Source of the DNA: Ectobius pallidus
Taxonomy: Eukaryota; Arthropoda; Insecta; Blattodea; Ectobiidae
Assembly (NCBI GenBank): GCA_964059195.1
Contig: CAXKWD010000001.1
Span: forward strand, 161,560,532 to 161,624,531
Direction of reading: 5' to 3'
Length of the DNA: 64,000 nucleotides
The position numbers and the translations under genes were made by a program. How positions within the stretch are numbered: the first letter of the stretch is position 1; every line of letters starts with the position of its first letter. The notes beneath the pieces were generated by a model. That model made no database searches and was not told where the DNA came from. It worked only from the letters and a program-made list of their open reading frames with translations. Shown here in pieces: positions 44,901 through 54,483 of this stretch.

Positions 44901-47252
44901 TTTCTCAAAGTCACATGTTACCTTTTCCATATGATCCATCTTCAGATAAGTGTCCATGAATTCAGTGTATTGTTGCAATAGAGAAGCATCCTTATGTAAT
45001 TTATTTTCCATAGCATAAAATCTACGAAGAGCTTGAAGGCGAGATGCACCAAGGGGGGTAGAGCCCTCTCGGAATGGCATAGTAACTATATATCTTCCTC
45101 TTTGGTCACGACGTGTAGTTTCTGAAAACAATTGCTCACATTGTTTCTCCTCCTGTGTCCTTTCATTAAATTGTAGTTCCTCTAACTTCCAAAATTTTTC
45201 TAATTGATTATATGTTTGTTGTGATATGCTTAAATTACAATTCAAATGTGTCATGTCATCTTCTATAAACGTGGATCCAATGACAATCCAACCAAGTTTT
45301 GTTTCTTGCAATTTCAAAGATGCATAATTATTACATCCCATGTCAATTTTATGACCCTGTATAATGTCCCAACAAACATCGGCTCCCAGCAAAATATCAA
45401 TATCACCAGGCTGATCAAAACAGTTATCTGATAATTGAATGTTTGAAGGAATATGCAGATTAGTACAGTCTATTTCCATAGACGGCACTGGTGAAGTGGT
45501 TATTTTATTCAACACTAAGCATGTTAGTTTCACTTGAAAGTTAGTGTCGAATTTGCTTTTTATAGATATCTGAGTAGTCTTAATTGCATCGCTTACTTGT
45601 GAATTTATACCAGATATCGTTATAGTTGTATTTCTACATTTCAGTTTTAGCTTATCACATAACTTATCTGTTATGAGCGTGTGCGTAGAACCGCAATCAA
45701 TTATGCCTCTACATTGAGTATATTTCTCATCTGACCCAGCTACCAACAAGCTAACTGTAGATAGAATAGCTTGCTGCGAACACGGCGTCACCGTGGAACT
45801 GGCGAGAGTTTGTGGATTACACACTAAAGAGTTTTTAGAGTCACTTTTTAAATTTTGAGTTTGTGGATCCCGCTCTGAGTCACCTTTTGCAAAATTTTTG
45901 TTGCAAGATTTAGAGTTTTTAGACTGTAACCCTACTTTTCGCACTGAATTATTATTACTGTCTGAGTGCAAAAATGTATTGTGTGATTTAGAACAAATGC
46001 GACACTTAGATCTTGTGCACTTGCTTGTAAAATGGTTTGCACGCAAACAATTGAAACAAAGTTTTTTGTCTTTTACATGTTCATGGCGTTTTGCAATATC
46101 TGCTTCTTTAAATTTAGAACAGTATTGTAAGAAATGATCCATGTTGCAGAACGAACACTTGACCACTCCACGACTAAGGCATATTTTAGATATAGCTGGT
46201 CGACTAGAATATGTAACCTTTTTACTATGTTCTAGGCCTAGCTTATTTTGTTTTAAAACATTTTCTCCCTCCTTAGCTATAGCATCTAGTGTTTGACATC
46301 TTTGTTCCAAGAATAAACATAACTGTTTAAATGTTGGTGGTACAGTAGATGGAGATGTTAATTCCCAATCTCTAAAAGTCACTGCGTCCAATTTTGAGAT
46401 TACCATGTGGACCAATAACGCATCCCATGAATCAACTGGTTGTCCAAGGCCTTTTAATGTTCTAGTTTGCCGTTGAAAATGGTCTACTAAGTGTCTTATA
46501 GAGATTGCAGATTCTTTACGTATTTTCTCATATTCAAAAAGTGAAGCGACTAGCTGTGAGACAAGTAATTTTTTGTTCTCATATCTATCGTTTAGCATTT
46601 GCCATGCTATGCTGTAATTTTCATTTGTTAGTGACAGTGAGTCGATAAGCTTTGCCGCTGAACCAGTGACAGATAACCTGAGATAGTGAAATTTTTGAAC
46701 AAGTGGTAATGTCTCTTCTAAATGTACTAAAGAAGAAAATATTTCTTTGAATGGGATCCAGTCTTCGTACTTCCCCGAAAATACTGGTAACTCTAATTTA
46801 GGTAAACTAGCACGATCACTTCTAGCAACAGGAGTTGTGGTTTGAGACACGCGAGCCGGGGCATTAACCTCTTCAAAGTTTCTTATTAACCTTCTAGCGA
46901 AAGAGACCGCTGCATAGTATTTTGTTTCGAACTCCAGCCTCTCTGATTCACAATCAGGGTCTGCATCAAAATGTTCTAATTTAGATTGCAATTCATCAAA
47001 TTCCTTGTAATATAGTTGTGCATGTTCCAATCTTTGTGTTACATCATCTATACTAGCCTGGGAAAGATCACTAGACTCAATGAACTGTTTAAATCTTGTT
47101 AACTTTGACTTTACTTGAGCCTTTTTTTGTTTAATTTGCTTTACTTGAGATGCTATGTTCGCAATCGCTTGTGATGTAAGAGATTGTGTAACTGTTTCTG
47201 GATCTGTAACTTGCTTACCACCAGGATTAACAGCTTTATCTGCATCAGACAT
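41922..47252 (-). CDS. BEL/Pao Gag-Pol polyprotein
   Basis: The frame is open up to 47678 inside the LTR, but I place the start at the ATG at 47252 (MSDADKAV), since upstream codons cover the LTR and primer-binding site. That gives about 1776 residues. Order by approximate residue: coiled-coil N-terminus; Gag DUF1759-type domain from 150 (LPKLELPVFSG); cysteine knuckles 364-428; retropepsin-like protease near 516 (IIDCGSTHTLI); reverse transcriptase about 800-960 with catalytic YIDDL near 932; RNase H with FCDSSELAYG (1102), SALLASELY (1150) and CWSDSLIVLQW (1177); integrase zinc motif 1407-1444; and core residues in GIDYAGP, YSDNGSNFVG and FGGLWERS (1476, 1543, 1594). A DUF5641-type C-terminus starts about 1654. 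The protein packages RNA, matures, reverse transcribes and integrates. No stop or frameshift was seen. Confidence 0.93.
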   Translation of the reverse strand: MSDADKAVNPGGKQVTDPETVTQSLTSQAIANIASQVKQIKQKKAQVKSKLTRFKQFIESSDLSQASIDDVTQRLEHAQLYYKEFDELQSKLEHFDADPDCESERLEFETKYYAAVSFARRLIRNFEEVNAPARVSQTTTPVARSDRASLPKLELPVFSGKYEDWIPFKEIFSSLVHLEETLPLVQKFHYLRLSVTGSAAKLIDSLSLTNENYSIAWQMLNDRYENKKLLVSQLVASLFEYEKIRKESAISIRHLVDHFQRQTRTLKGLGQPVDSWDALLVHMVISKLDAVTFRDWELTSPSTVPPTFKQLCLFLEQRCQTLDAIAKEGENVLKQNKLGLEHSKKVTYSSRPAISKICLSRGVVKCSFCNMDHFLQYCSKFKEADIAKRHEHVKDKKLCFNCLRANHFTSKCTRSKCRICSKSHNTFLHSDSNNNSVRKVGLQSKNSKSCNKNFAKGDSERDPQTQNLKSDSKNSLVCNPQTLASSTVTPCSQQAILSTVSLLVAGSDEKYTQCRGIIDCGSTHTLITDKLCDKLKLKCRNTTITISGINSQVSDAIKTTQISIKSKFDTNFQVKLTCLVLNKITTSPVPSMEIDCTNLHIPSNIQLSDNCFDQPGDIDILLGADVCWDIIQGHKIDMGCNNYASLKLQETKLGWIVIGSTFIEDDMTHLNCNLSISQQTYNQLEKFWKLEELQFNERTQEEKQCEQLFSETTRRDQRGRYIVTMPFREGSTPLGASRLQALRRFYAMENKLHKDASLLQQYTEFMDTYLKMDHMEKVTCDFEKDGPEAFYLPHHPVLKPDSKTTKLRVVFDGSAKTSSGNSLNQNLLTGPVVQQDLYSILLRFRCHRYVLTADIEKMYRMVLVESNQRDFMRIFWRTERDKPVQIFRLKTVTYGLTPSSYLATKTLQQVAVDEAQDFSEAAKAIQEDFYIDDLISGTSCINDAISLRINITNILSAGGFNITQWCTNSEEVLNTVPEQQRSTQTLLKLQEDDAVKTLGLHWNPRTDKLLYEVRQSPTRFTKRHILSDIAKIYDPLGLLSPVIVKAKLIMQELWKIHSGWDELVPVDLQHGWNKLYTSLHVLGDVRIPRYVLADYLQPNLQLHIFCDSSELAYGAVAYVRTSMGNNTKVKLLTSKSRVAPLKKQSTPRLELCSALLASELYSKIKISMDLTNYQIYCWSDSLIVLQWIAQPSHHWTTFVANRVSKIQSNTEISVWNYAPSDLNPADLLSRGAYPTQLIKSSIWWNGPDFLYQSREEWPKIPAGTSIKLPESKPIAKALVATTSSFDILHKYSTFFKLLRVIAWCFKFLRSNKRTVKSSTLLPEDMDSAHVYIVRQLQQQSFPDEIKQIDAKSEVNKRSSIALLHPFLDENRLLRVGGRLQKSELSFDAKHPIILPAKHHVTNLIIRHYHFKYLHLGPQALLYALRQKFWPINGLRTVKTAIRNCIVCHRFSPRMGTQLMGSLPVARVTHNRVFSSVGIDYAGPIMLKTGLPRSKVKIKAYIAVFICMVTKCIHLELVSSASTDAFLSTLNRFVARRGVPQHIYSDNGSNFVGANREIQTLYKVLCEENTKKKISDYALSNQIKWHFNPPYASHFGGLWERSIRSIKAHLYKTMKNTVYTFEQCYTLLSQIEAILNSRPISPMSENPEDLMPLTPGHFLIGQPLNALPEHSLEQLPDSRLSCWELIQKQRQCFWKRWSQEYLNTLQARSKWKMEKPNFKEGQLVVIKDMQSPPLNWKLAHIIKLHSGADGLVRTVSVLSSNGVFVRSIKQLCILPVK

Positions 47253-47603
47253 TTTCAGCTTGTAATGATACACTGCTTTGTTGACGAAGAGGAAACAATT
47301 CTGATTATGACTCACCTCAGTGTTAATGTGACCAACCTTACTATCAGCGTTCAATGGTCCCAAGAATGATTTATGTGGTGGCACGTAGGGCTGCGTTTGT
47401 TGTCTTCTTGCGACCTTGACAGGAGCTGATGTAAGCTGAGATGACCCATATTTTTCAGAGTTGCATGTTGGGATGGACAGCTGACTGACTGTTGTCCCAG
47501 GCCATTCTCTGATTGCATGTTCCTCTCCTCTCCATACACATTTAAAGCAGTACAGTATTACATGAAATACAAAAATATAGACCAGCATTAGTACACGAAG
47601 TAA

Positions 47604-47623
47604 AAATCTCGGTGGGACCTCCA
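47604..47623 (-). other. Primer-binding site, tRNA-Gln
   Basis: On the plus strand AAATCTCGGTGGGACCTCCA matches the 3' end of animal tRNA-Gln including CCA, as I know it. It lies five bases inside the 5' LTR. A 20-base match at this position is decisive for orientation and priming. Confidence 0.9.
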
Positions 47624-47628
47624 AAAAA

Positions 47629-48697
47629 TGTTGAATGAGGAAATGAATTTGTATAATATTTGAACATTTATTTCTCACTCACATTACAATAAAAATGAAA
47701 ATTTCTGTACATGAAAAAATAAAATAATCTTTACACTTGATTTCTTAAATGATCTGTGAACAATATTCAAATAGCTCAAATTAAATATAAATACATGAGC
47801 TTAGTTATGATTTCTTGAACTTGAATCTTTCAACATAAGTATTATTCTTTGACTAAATGAAATCTTCAATTAAATGAGTTTTACAGCTTACCACAACCAA
47901 CGGCCTGAGTCTGCAGGCTCTGCAAGAATGTAAAATAATACCTTTTCTTCCTTTGAAATAAATGGTGAGTTAATTATATACAGAACAAGATATTACACTG
48001 TCTTCCTTTGAAATAAATGGTGAGTTAATTATATACAGAACAAGATATTACACTGTCTTCCTTTGAAATAAATGGTGAGTTAATTATATACAGAACAAAG
48101 ATATTACACTGATTATATTTACAAAAGTATTTACAAGACTATTTACAGGAGTAAACGTGATAGACTTTCAATATTGCTATTTGCAAGATTTCAATATGAG
48201 TTTAAGCTTCTTTCATTTGTCAAAAAAGAAACATGTTCTATGTAAGAAACTAAGTTTCTTTACCTTTAGTGTTTCATAATTTCGCAGAAAACGCCCACCA
48301 TAATGGCGTCGAATAGAATAGAAGAGTTGACTATGCAATCGGCCTGGAAGTCTTGAACAATGACTGCATCTCAGCATGAAGTCCTGTAGTGATATTTTAA
48401 GGTTGTATTATATAGACAGAAACGTAACTATCAATTTCCGTCAGCTTCAAGTGATGACTTCATCCGACTTGGATGGCGATGCAGAGTAGAATGATTTTAC
48501 AGAAAGTGTACATGTGCCACTTGAGGCAAAGTAGCAATGGCTGACGTGTCCATCCCCTCCCAGCATGCAACACGGAAACTGCGCATGCTCGGCAGCAAAG
48601 AACGAAAAAGATCACAGAACTTGAAACAAAAGCAAAGAATATAAGAAACACTAAACAAAAAACAAAACCTTAAATACTGTTGAGACGGTATTTAACA
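47629..48697 (-). repeat. 5' LTR of the BEL/Pao element
   Basis: It has the same 1069-bp length and sequence as the 3' LTR, as far as read. It carries the promoter for the element. The three 55-bp repeats lie at 47947-48111. Short frames in both LTRs are duplicates of each other and not genes. Confidence 0.95.
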
Positions 48698-48702
48698 TCT
48701 AC

Positions 48703-49187
48703 AATGACAAGAGCCGTGTAGCACTCCGACGGATTACTAATACGGGATTAGCATAAGAGCTGAATTCGTAGTCAAACGCTATGCTTGTAGGGCAGCATCT
48801 CTCTAGACCCTCAAAGTAATTCCCATTCCCTCAGACAACATGACGCCCCTAACCATGATCTCTCACTACCAAGTGCTGTTTGAGAAATCTGAGTTTCAGC
48901 CAGACCTCAAGGAAACTTCCACAATCTTCACGGAGATGGTGCACTTTTATTTGCAATTTGCATAATATAACTGAATGTAATGAATAACAATTTCTGAGTG
49001 ATATAAATGACCCTTCTTCAACACTATTCTTACACCATCAGATGGAACTAGACTACTGTAAAATCATCTTCTTCGCTGATATGGAGAATATGTGCAATTT
49101 TTCTACACGCGTAACAATTTATAATGAGATGTGTTTCAATTTCTTTAATTTGTGTGTAGGCTAATCCCCTGGCGCATCTATTTGAGG
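48703..49187. other. Unassigned stretch after the BEL/Pao element
   Basis: Nothing recognised. Confidence 0.4.
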
Positions 49188-49435
49188 TATTGCGCTACAA
49201 ATCGTAAAGTCGCTGGTATTTCTTCAATTGGCATAATCATCCCACTGGCACTACAGCCCTTGGTTCGACTTAGGTTTTAAGAGAAAAATCTTGGGGGTAA
49301 AAATGACATGTGCGAAGGATTGATAACCTTAACATCTTCATGTGCCGAATCTCTGTATTAAAAAAAATTGTGCGAGCCATAATCTCCTGAGACCCAAAGG
49401 GTCTTTGGGGTCTGCATAGGGACCACTTAATTTTT
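49188..49435 (+). repeat. SINE family A, degraded copy
   Basis: Ordered matches to 4517-4827 include TTGCGCTACAAA, CTTCAATTGGC, GGCACTACAGCCCT, TTGGGGGTAAAA, TGATAACCTTAACATCTTCA and ATAGGGACCACTT. The B-box region is damaged. Confidence 0.6.
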
Positions 49436-50410
49436 GTATATGTAGGTAATCCAGTTGCATGAATATGCGAATTTCGAAGTGTCACTCTAAAGAGACAACC
49501 AATCCGACCTAGTTTTAAAACTATAGGATCATAAGACATCATTTTTATATCTTTAATCTAACATATGGCGATTAATTACAGACCTATGCAAGCCTGACAA
49601 GAATATAGGCCTATCGTTAGCGAAATGGAAGTCAAAACACGGGTAGTTATAATACAATACAAACCTCCCTGGTTCATTAAAGAAACTGTTTTCTATGGAC
49701 AGCCATGGATTTTCTTTGACTAGGATAATGCTCGTTTGTGCACTCCTTTACATTTAAAGGAACTCCAATAACTAACCCAGAGTACAAGAAACGGTTATAA
49801 CATATAAGTTATGTACTATTTCCTTCCTCGTTTAAAAGTTCCAAACGACTTCCCGTGCCATACATTTAAATTCATTGCAAGAAGGCAGGCAGGTCTTGAT
49901 CTTCCTCCAGAGCACCTGTCTCTACACACTCTTGTACTTTACGACGTGCCCGCTGGCTAGTACCAATACATCCAGCACGCAATCCCCTCGCCCCCTCCCA
50001 GGTCTTTTGGATGCGACCTCTTATTTTATGAAGGCTGTAACCCAAGAATAAGAGTACAGCTTTATTAGCATTGCTACGATATCCGCTACGCCATCACCAT
50101 CAACTTGTTCTCTCAACCGACCATGTCATGAAAGAAGGCTTTTACTGCACACTATATTTTCATTCACACCATTCTTTAAATAGACGTCATTTAATTATGC
50201 AAGTATCTTTAAATTCTTAAAAAACCTCTTATGATTGTTGTTCTATCTAGCGACAAATGGGATTGGTTCATTGGACAATTTAATTAGTGATATTTTTGCT
50301 GAAATATTGAATCAGGGTTGTTAGGAAGTCACTGAAAAAAATTCATTAAAACCTACCTAAAATACCATAGGCCTACTTCTAGTGAAGTTATAATTCATTT
50401 TTAAATAACT
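49436..50410. other. Unassigned stretch
   Basis: Moderately GC-rich patches near 49880-50010 have no recognisable frame. No element boundaries seen. Confidence 0.4.
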
Positions 50411-50620
50411 TAATTGTTATGGTCCTTCACTGTTTACGAAATTTTGGGTCTTCCTTCCAAACAACGCTGTTTTTTAAGTCTATGAACATATGAGCATTTA
50501 AATTTCATACTAGCCTAATTGTTATGGTCCTTCACTGTCTGTGAAATTCTGGGTCTTCCTCCCAAACAACGCGGTTTTTAAGTCTATGAGCACATGAGCA
50601 TTTAAATTCAATACTACTTT
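50411..50620. repeat. 105-bp tandem duplication
   Basis: TAATTGTTATGGTCCTTCAC starts at 50411 and again at 50516, and the copies stay alignable to GAGCATTTAAATT with a handful of differences. Confidence 0.85.
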
Positions 50621-51990
50621 ATTTTATTTTATTGATAACAATTTACTGTCGGAATTAATATGACAGTACAGATTATTTATTATTTTATTTTTATATATAT
50701 TGTATTAATACATAGCATGTATCTTTATAAATATTGTATTTGTATATCGATAATATTTTGAAGACATGGTTTAAATCTGTAAATTACGTTTTATTCGCTT
50801 AAATTGTGCTTCTAAAAATTGCATCTTATTTCTGAGCATCTAACTGTCGCAGTCAAAGGTAACGTAACAACCGTTCATGAAAATATTCTCGTATGCATTT
50901 AGTGCTTTATGGTTAACCTAATAACATTCATTTACATTGCTTTGTAAGTTCGTAAGTTTAGGCTATCTTAATAATTTATACATGCTTATATAATGGCATA
51001 TTTCTTAGGTTAAATTATAATAGACGCACAACGCTAATATTGAACAAACCGTCCCCTATTCAATCATCAGATTTGAAACAACTGAATAAACGCTCTTTCT
51101 ATATCAGAATGTGAAGTGAGAGAGATGTTTTGTAGGCCATGCTTAAAGAAAATTACGTGATTGCATTAATTAGATTTTATTTGGATTATATATATTTCAG
51201 ATAGGCTATGCGACGATGTAGTAACGACATTCTCTTCATTTTTACAACCAATTTACATGAAGAGGCAATACAAAATGTTGTTTCCATACGATTTTCCGTT
51301 CTGGAGCTGGGTTGTTCATAGACGCACGGACACACACACAGACATGTTTTCAAAATGTTCTTTTTTGGATTTAGGGAACATCAAAAGTGTATTTGTTAAA
51401 AACCCAATTTAGAATTTGGGGGCTGAAAACAATAGCCTACTTCCTCTACCTATAGTACCTATATAACGGGCAGAGAAAATATTATTAAATTATTCAGAAC
51501 AGAAATTATTCAGTTTCCACCAAATTTCAGATCAATTAACTATGCCACACAAATAACACATTCAAATAAGCATATTATCAAAAAATGAACCTTCTTTTAC
51601 AACATAATCCTGGCATATCCAGCACCAACCAGGAAAGCCATAACTCGTTAAATCTATTATTTTTTAGTTCTGAACATTACATTTTGTGGGTGAAAATATA
51701 TTTCGAAAATATAAACTCGCATAGCCATCAACACTGAAGAATAGTTAATCAAACACGAATAGTTATTGTCACAAAAAAATATTATTAAACATGAATATGA
51801 GACTGACTTCAGTCGCTCAGCTTTTTTCCCGATTGTTTTAATACAAAGGATACTTTAAACGATTTATTAATCTGTGGTTAAACTAGGAATTTTTTATATG
51901 AAAAGAAAAGAACAAAATAAATTGCCATTTCTTTCACACAATATCATGCAGTCTATAGTTCCATAAATAAGACGATATGTAATCTACTAG
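50621..51990. other. Unassigned AT-rich stretch
   Basis: No gene or mobile element recognised. Confidence 0.4.
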
Positions 51991-52240
51991 CAGGTGCCCG
52001 CGGCTTCGCCCACGATAATTAATTCAAAAATTAAAATTAAGAGTATATTAATTATTAAAGCATTACGTCTATTAACACTTTCCCGCGAATCATTCGTAAA
52101 CTAAGCCATTAATAAATTAATGAAACAGCTAAAATTCTGGGTTTAGAGTACATTCCACGATTAGAAAGCGCCATCTGGGAAAACTCTCTCAGATTCGATT
52201 ATGCAGTTCCAAAGATAACTGTGAACACTGATAATGCCAC
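51991..52240 (+). repeat. GC-headed dispersed repeat, copy 1
   Basis: It starts CAGGTGCCCGCGGCTTCGCC and continues AT-rich. The blocks ATGAAACAGCTAAAATTC, CACGATTAGAAAGCGCC, CAGATTCGATTATGCAGTT and AACTGTGAACAC match copy 2 in order. Class unknown. Confidence 0.75.
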
Positions 52241-52674
52241 TGCCTTCTAGACTGTATTACTCGTGTGTAATAATATTAATATTTTTTTTATTTTCCTCTT
52301 CATAACGTTTTGAAAGGTGAAGTTATAATTCAAAGTGAATTTCTCCTGTAAAATTCATTTAAAGCATTCCATAGTGAGCTATTTCTTTTTAAAGATATTT
52401 AAGTGTTTAGCTATTATTGCTGAGGTTTTAGTGCATAGTTGCATGCGTAATTTAGCTGTTTTCCTGCATGGTATGGGTCTTATAAGTAAGGTATGATAGA
52501 TAGTTTTTATTTTAGTTTCTAAAGCTTTAACGAAAGATGAAAATGTACGTTTTTTTAAATGAAAAATATCCTTAACACAGAAGGAGAAATGACAAATATT
52601 AATATGTTTGGAGATTGCTTCAGGTAGGTATCAACTTTAAAGAAATAATGTTAAACCTTTTCGAAACTTCATAC

Positions 52675-52836
52675 ACTCCTCGATTCTGCGGCAATTTCTC
52701 CGACAGATGAGTATTGCACGTAGTCTAATCGTTCTTAACAGGCGGAGCTCGCTATACTCCTCGGCTTTGCGGCAATTTCTCCGACAACTGAGTATTGCAC
52801 GTAGTCTAGTCGTTCTTAACAGGCGGAGCTGGCTGT
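52675..52836. repeat. 81-bp tandem duplication
   Basis: The unit includes GCGGCAATTTCTCCGACA, TGAGTATTGCACGTAGTCTA and CGTTCTTAACAGGCGGAGCT, starting at 52675 and 52756. Confidence 0.85.
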
Positions 52837-52939
52837 ACTGCAAAGGGATATAATTTCCTTTCTGACCGATAGCCCATTATATATCTGTGGCTTGGTTCTA
52901 AAAGAGCCAATGTCAATTTCTTGCAAAAAATGAGATCTA

Positions 52940-53107
52940 TGCATTATTTACTTCGGCTAGTCTTTATCCTTAGTATTAGAGTCTTATCCATTACTATATC
53001 TACATTGTATATATTTTTAACCTAGTTGAGTGGAAGAGAAGGCTATAACTCTGCCAGGCAAAATAAATCATTTACTACTACTACTACTACTACTACTATT
53101 ACTACTA
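52940..53107 (+). repeat. Non-LTR retrotransposon 3' end with TAC tail
   Basis: GTTGAGTGGAAGAGAAGGC and CTCTGCCAGGCAAAATAAA, then about ten TAC units, match the end at 25371-25563. Only the 3' end is present. Confidence 0.65.
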
Positions 53108-53266
53108 AACCATATCAACGTAAGTTCATAATTCTATTGTTCGTATCCACTTTATTCATAGCCTGAATATTGTTTATAATAATACCGTATATCATCATTG
53201 AACGAATCGATTAGTCGAAGATCACTTTCTCTTTGCCGATAACAGATGCGTTTCATATTGGACTGG

Positions 53267-53508
53267 CAGGTGCCCGCGGCTTCGCCCACGATAGTTAATT
53301 TAAAAATTAAAAATTAAGAGTATAAAATCATTGTTAAAGCATTATATTTATTAACACTTGCACGCGAATCAGTCATAAACTAAATCATTAATAATTAATG
53401 AAACAGCTAAAATTCCGGCTTTAGAGCACTTCCACGATTAGAAAGCGCCGCCTGGGAAAACGATCTCAGATTCGATTATGCAGTTGCAAAGCTAACTGTG
53501 AACACATA
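53267..53508 (+). repeat. GC-headed dispersed repeat, copy 2
   Basis: It is colinear with 51991-52240, about 85-90 percent alike by eye. The head GTGCCCGCGGCTTCGCCCAC can fold by GCGG/CCGC-type pairing. Confidence 0.75.
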
Positions 53509-53680
53509 ATACGTATTGTTTCTTTACTGTTTGTTGACAGATGAATATGATGTGAATTTTATTTGATAAATTCAGTGTAGTTTTCAGAAATTATATATGA
53601 TTTTTCAAGGGAAGGAATGGTTTGTTTGGATTTTTATTGTCCGCGGTACTTCCATCGTTAAACTATCAATAATATTATAG

Positions 53681-53720
53681 CTGGTGCCCGCGGCTTCGCC
53701 CGCCATTATTAATCTAATCC
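53681..53720 (+). repeat. GC-headed repeat, head only
   Basis: CTGGTGCCCGCGGCTTCGCC repeats the first 20 or so bases of the two longer copies and then diverges. Confidence 0.6.
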
Positions 53721-54475
53721 AGGATTTTTAAGAAATTTACACTGGCAGTTTATTAAAAATGTTTGTGGTTCAGAGCTATGAAAATTTTAAGTAAAAATAA
53801 AATTAGAATATTTGTTCATTGTGTTCATTTTACTTAAGCCTTATAAAATAAAGAAACGGTTTTCCTAATTTTGTACTCTTCGTGAAAGTTTAGACTGCGA
53901 GAGACGATCATCGCCGAGTACACCCGATGTCTCACGAAGTGAGCGAGCGAGTGAGCACGCTATTTAGGGCCGTTGAATTGTATAAGAGTAGATTTGGATT
54001 TATGTTTATAAAAGTCAGGAACGCTTTCAAATTGCCATTTGAAGACACTGTGATTCTCAGCGCAAATAGTTTTCTGCATTTTATATTATTTCAGGTATGC
54101 TGAAAAAATATGCATTTTAAAACAGTTTGAATTAATGAAATCAGTTTATAATCAATTCATAAAAATGATAAATGCGTTTTCTCAGGGTCACGCGCTTCAA
54201 TAAATCAGTCGAGTAACTATATATAATGTACTGAACGAATTATGTTTGTAGTACAATAAAGATATAGGCAGAATATACATAAGAAGAACTTTAATTCTTT
54301 GCAATAAAAAAATCTCCCAAAACTTATCAATTTTGTTTCAGTTTATTTTCCGGCTATGTTATTGACAATAAAAATATTGCATATTAATGCTTTTTACATT
54401 TCTTAAGTACATACCTTATTATCGAATTGTTGAATATAATGTCTTAGTTATCATTTAATTATATTTTGCGTGATC
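53721..54475. other. Unassigned AT-rich stretch
   Basis: Nothing recognised beyond a short GC-richer patch near 53896-53975. Confidence 0.4.
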
Positions 54476-54483
54476 ATTATTAC

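Larger units (their letters stand above)
40823..48697 (-). mobile_element. Full-length BEL/Pao LTR retrotransposon
   Basis: This 7875-bp minus-strand element has, in transcriptional order, the 5' LTR (47629-48697), tRNA-Gln primer-binding site (47604-47623), an untranslated leader, one Gag-Pol ORF (47252-41922) and the 3' LTR (40823-41891). TCTAC flanks both sides. The LTRs have the same length and I saw no differences on reading them through. The ORF is intact and no envelope ORF follows. It looks young and possibly competent, with the reservations given for the 3' priming region and the protease motif. Confidence 0.95.

Noticed and set aside
47253..47678. N-terminal extension of the BEL/Pao polyprotein to the first ATG
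   Set aside because: It would start inside the LTR and read across the primer-binding site; the ATG at 47252 gives a normal Gag start.
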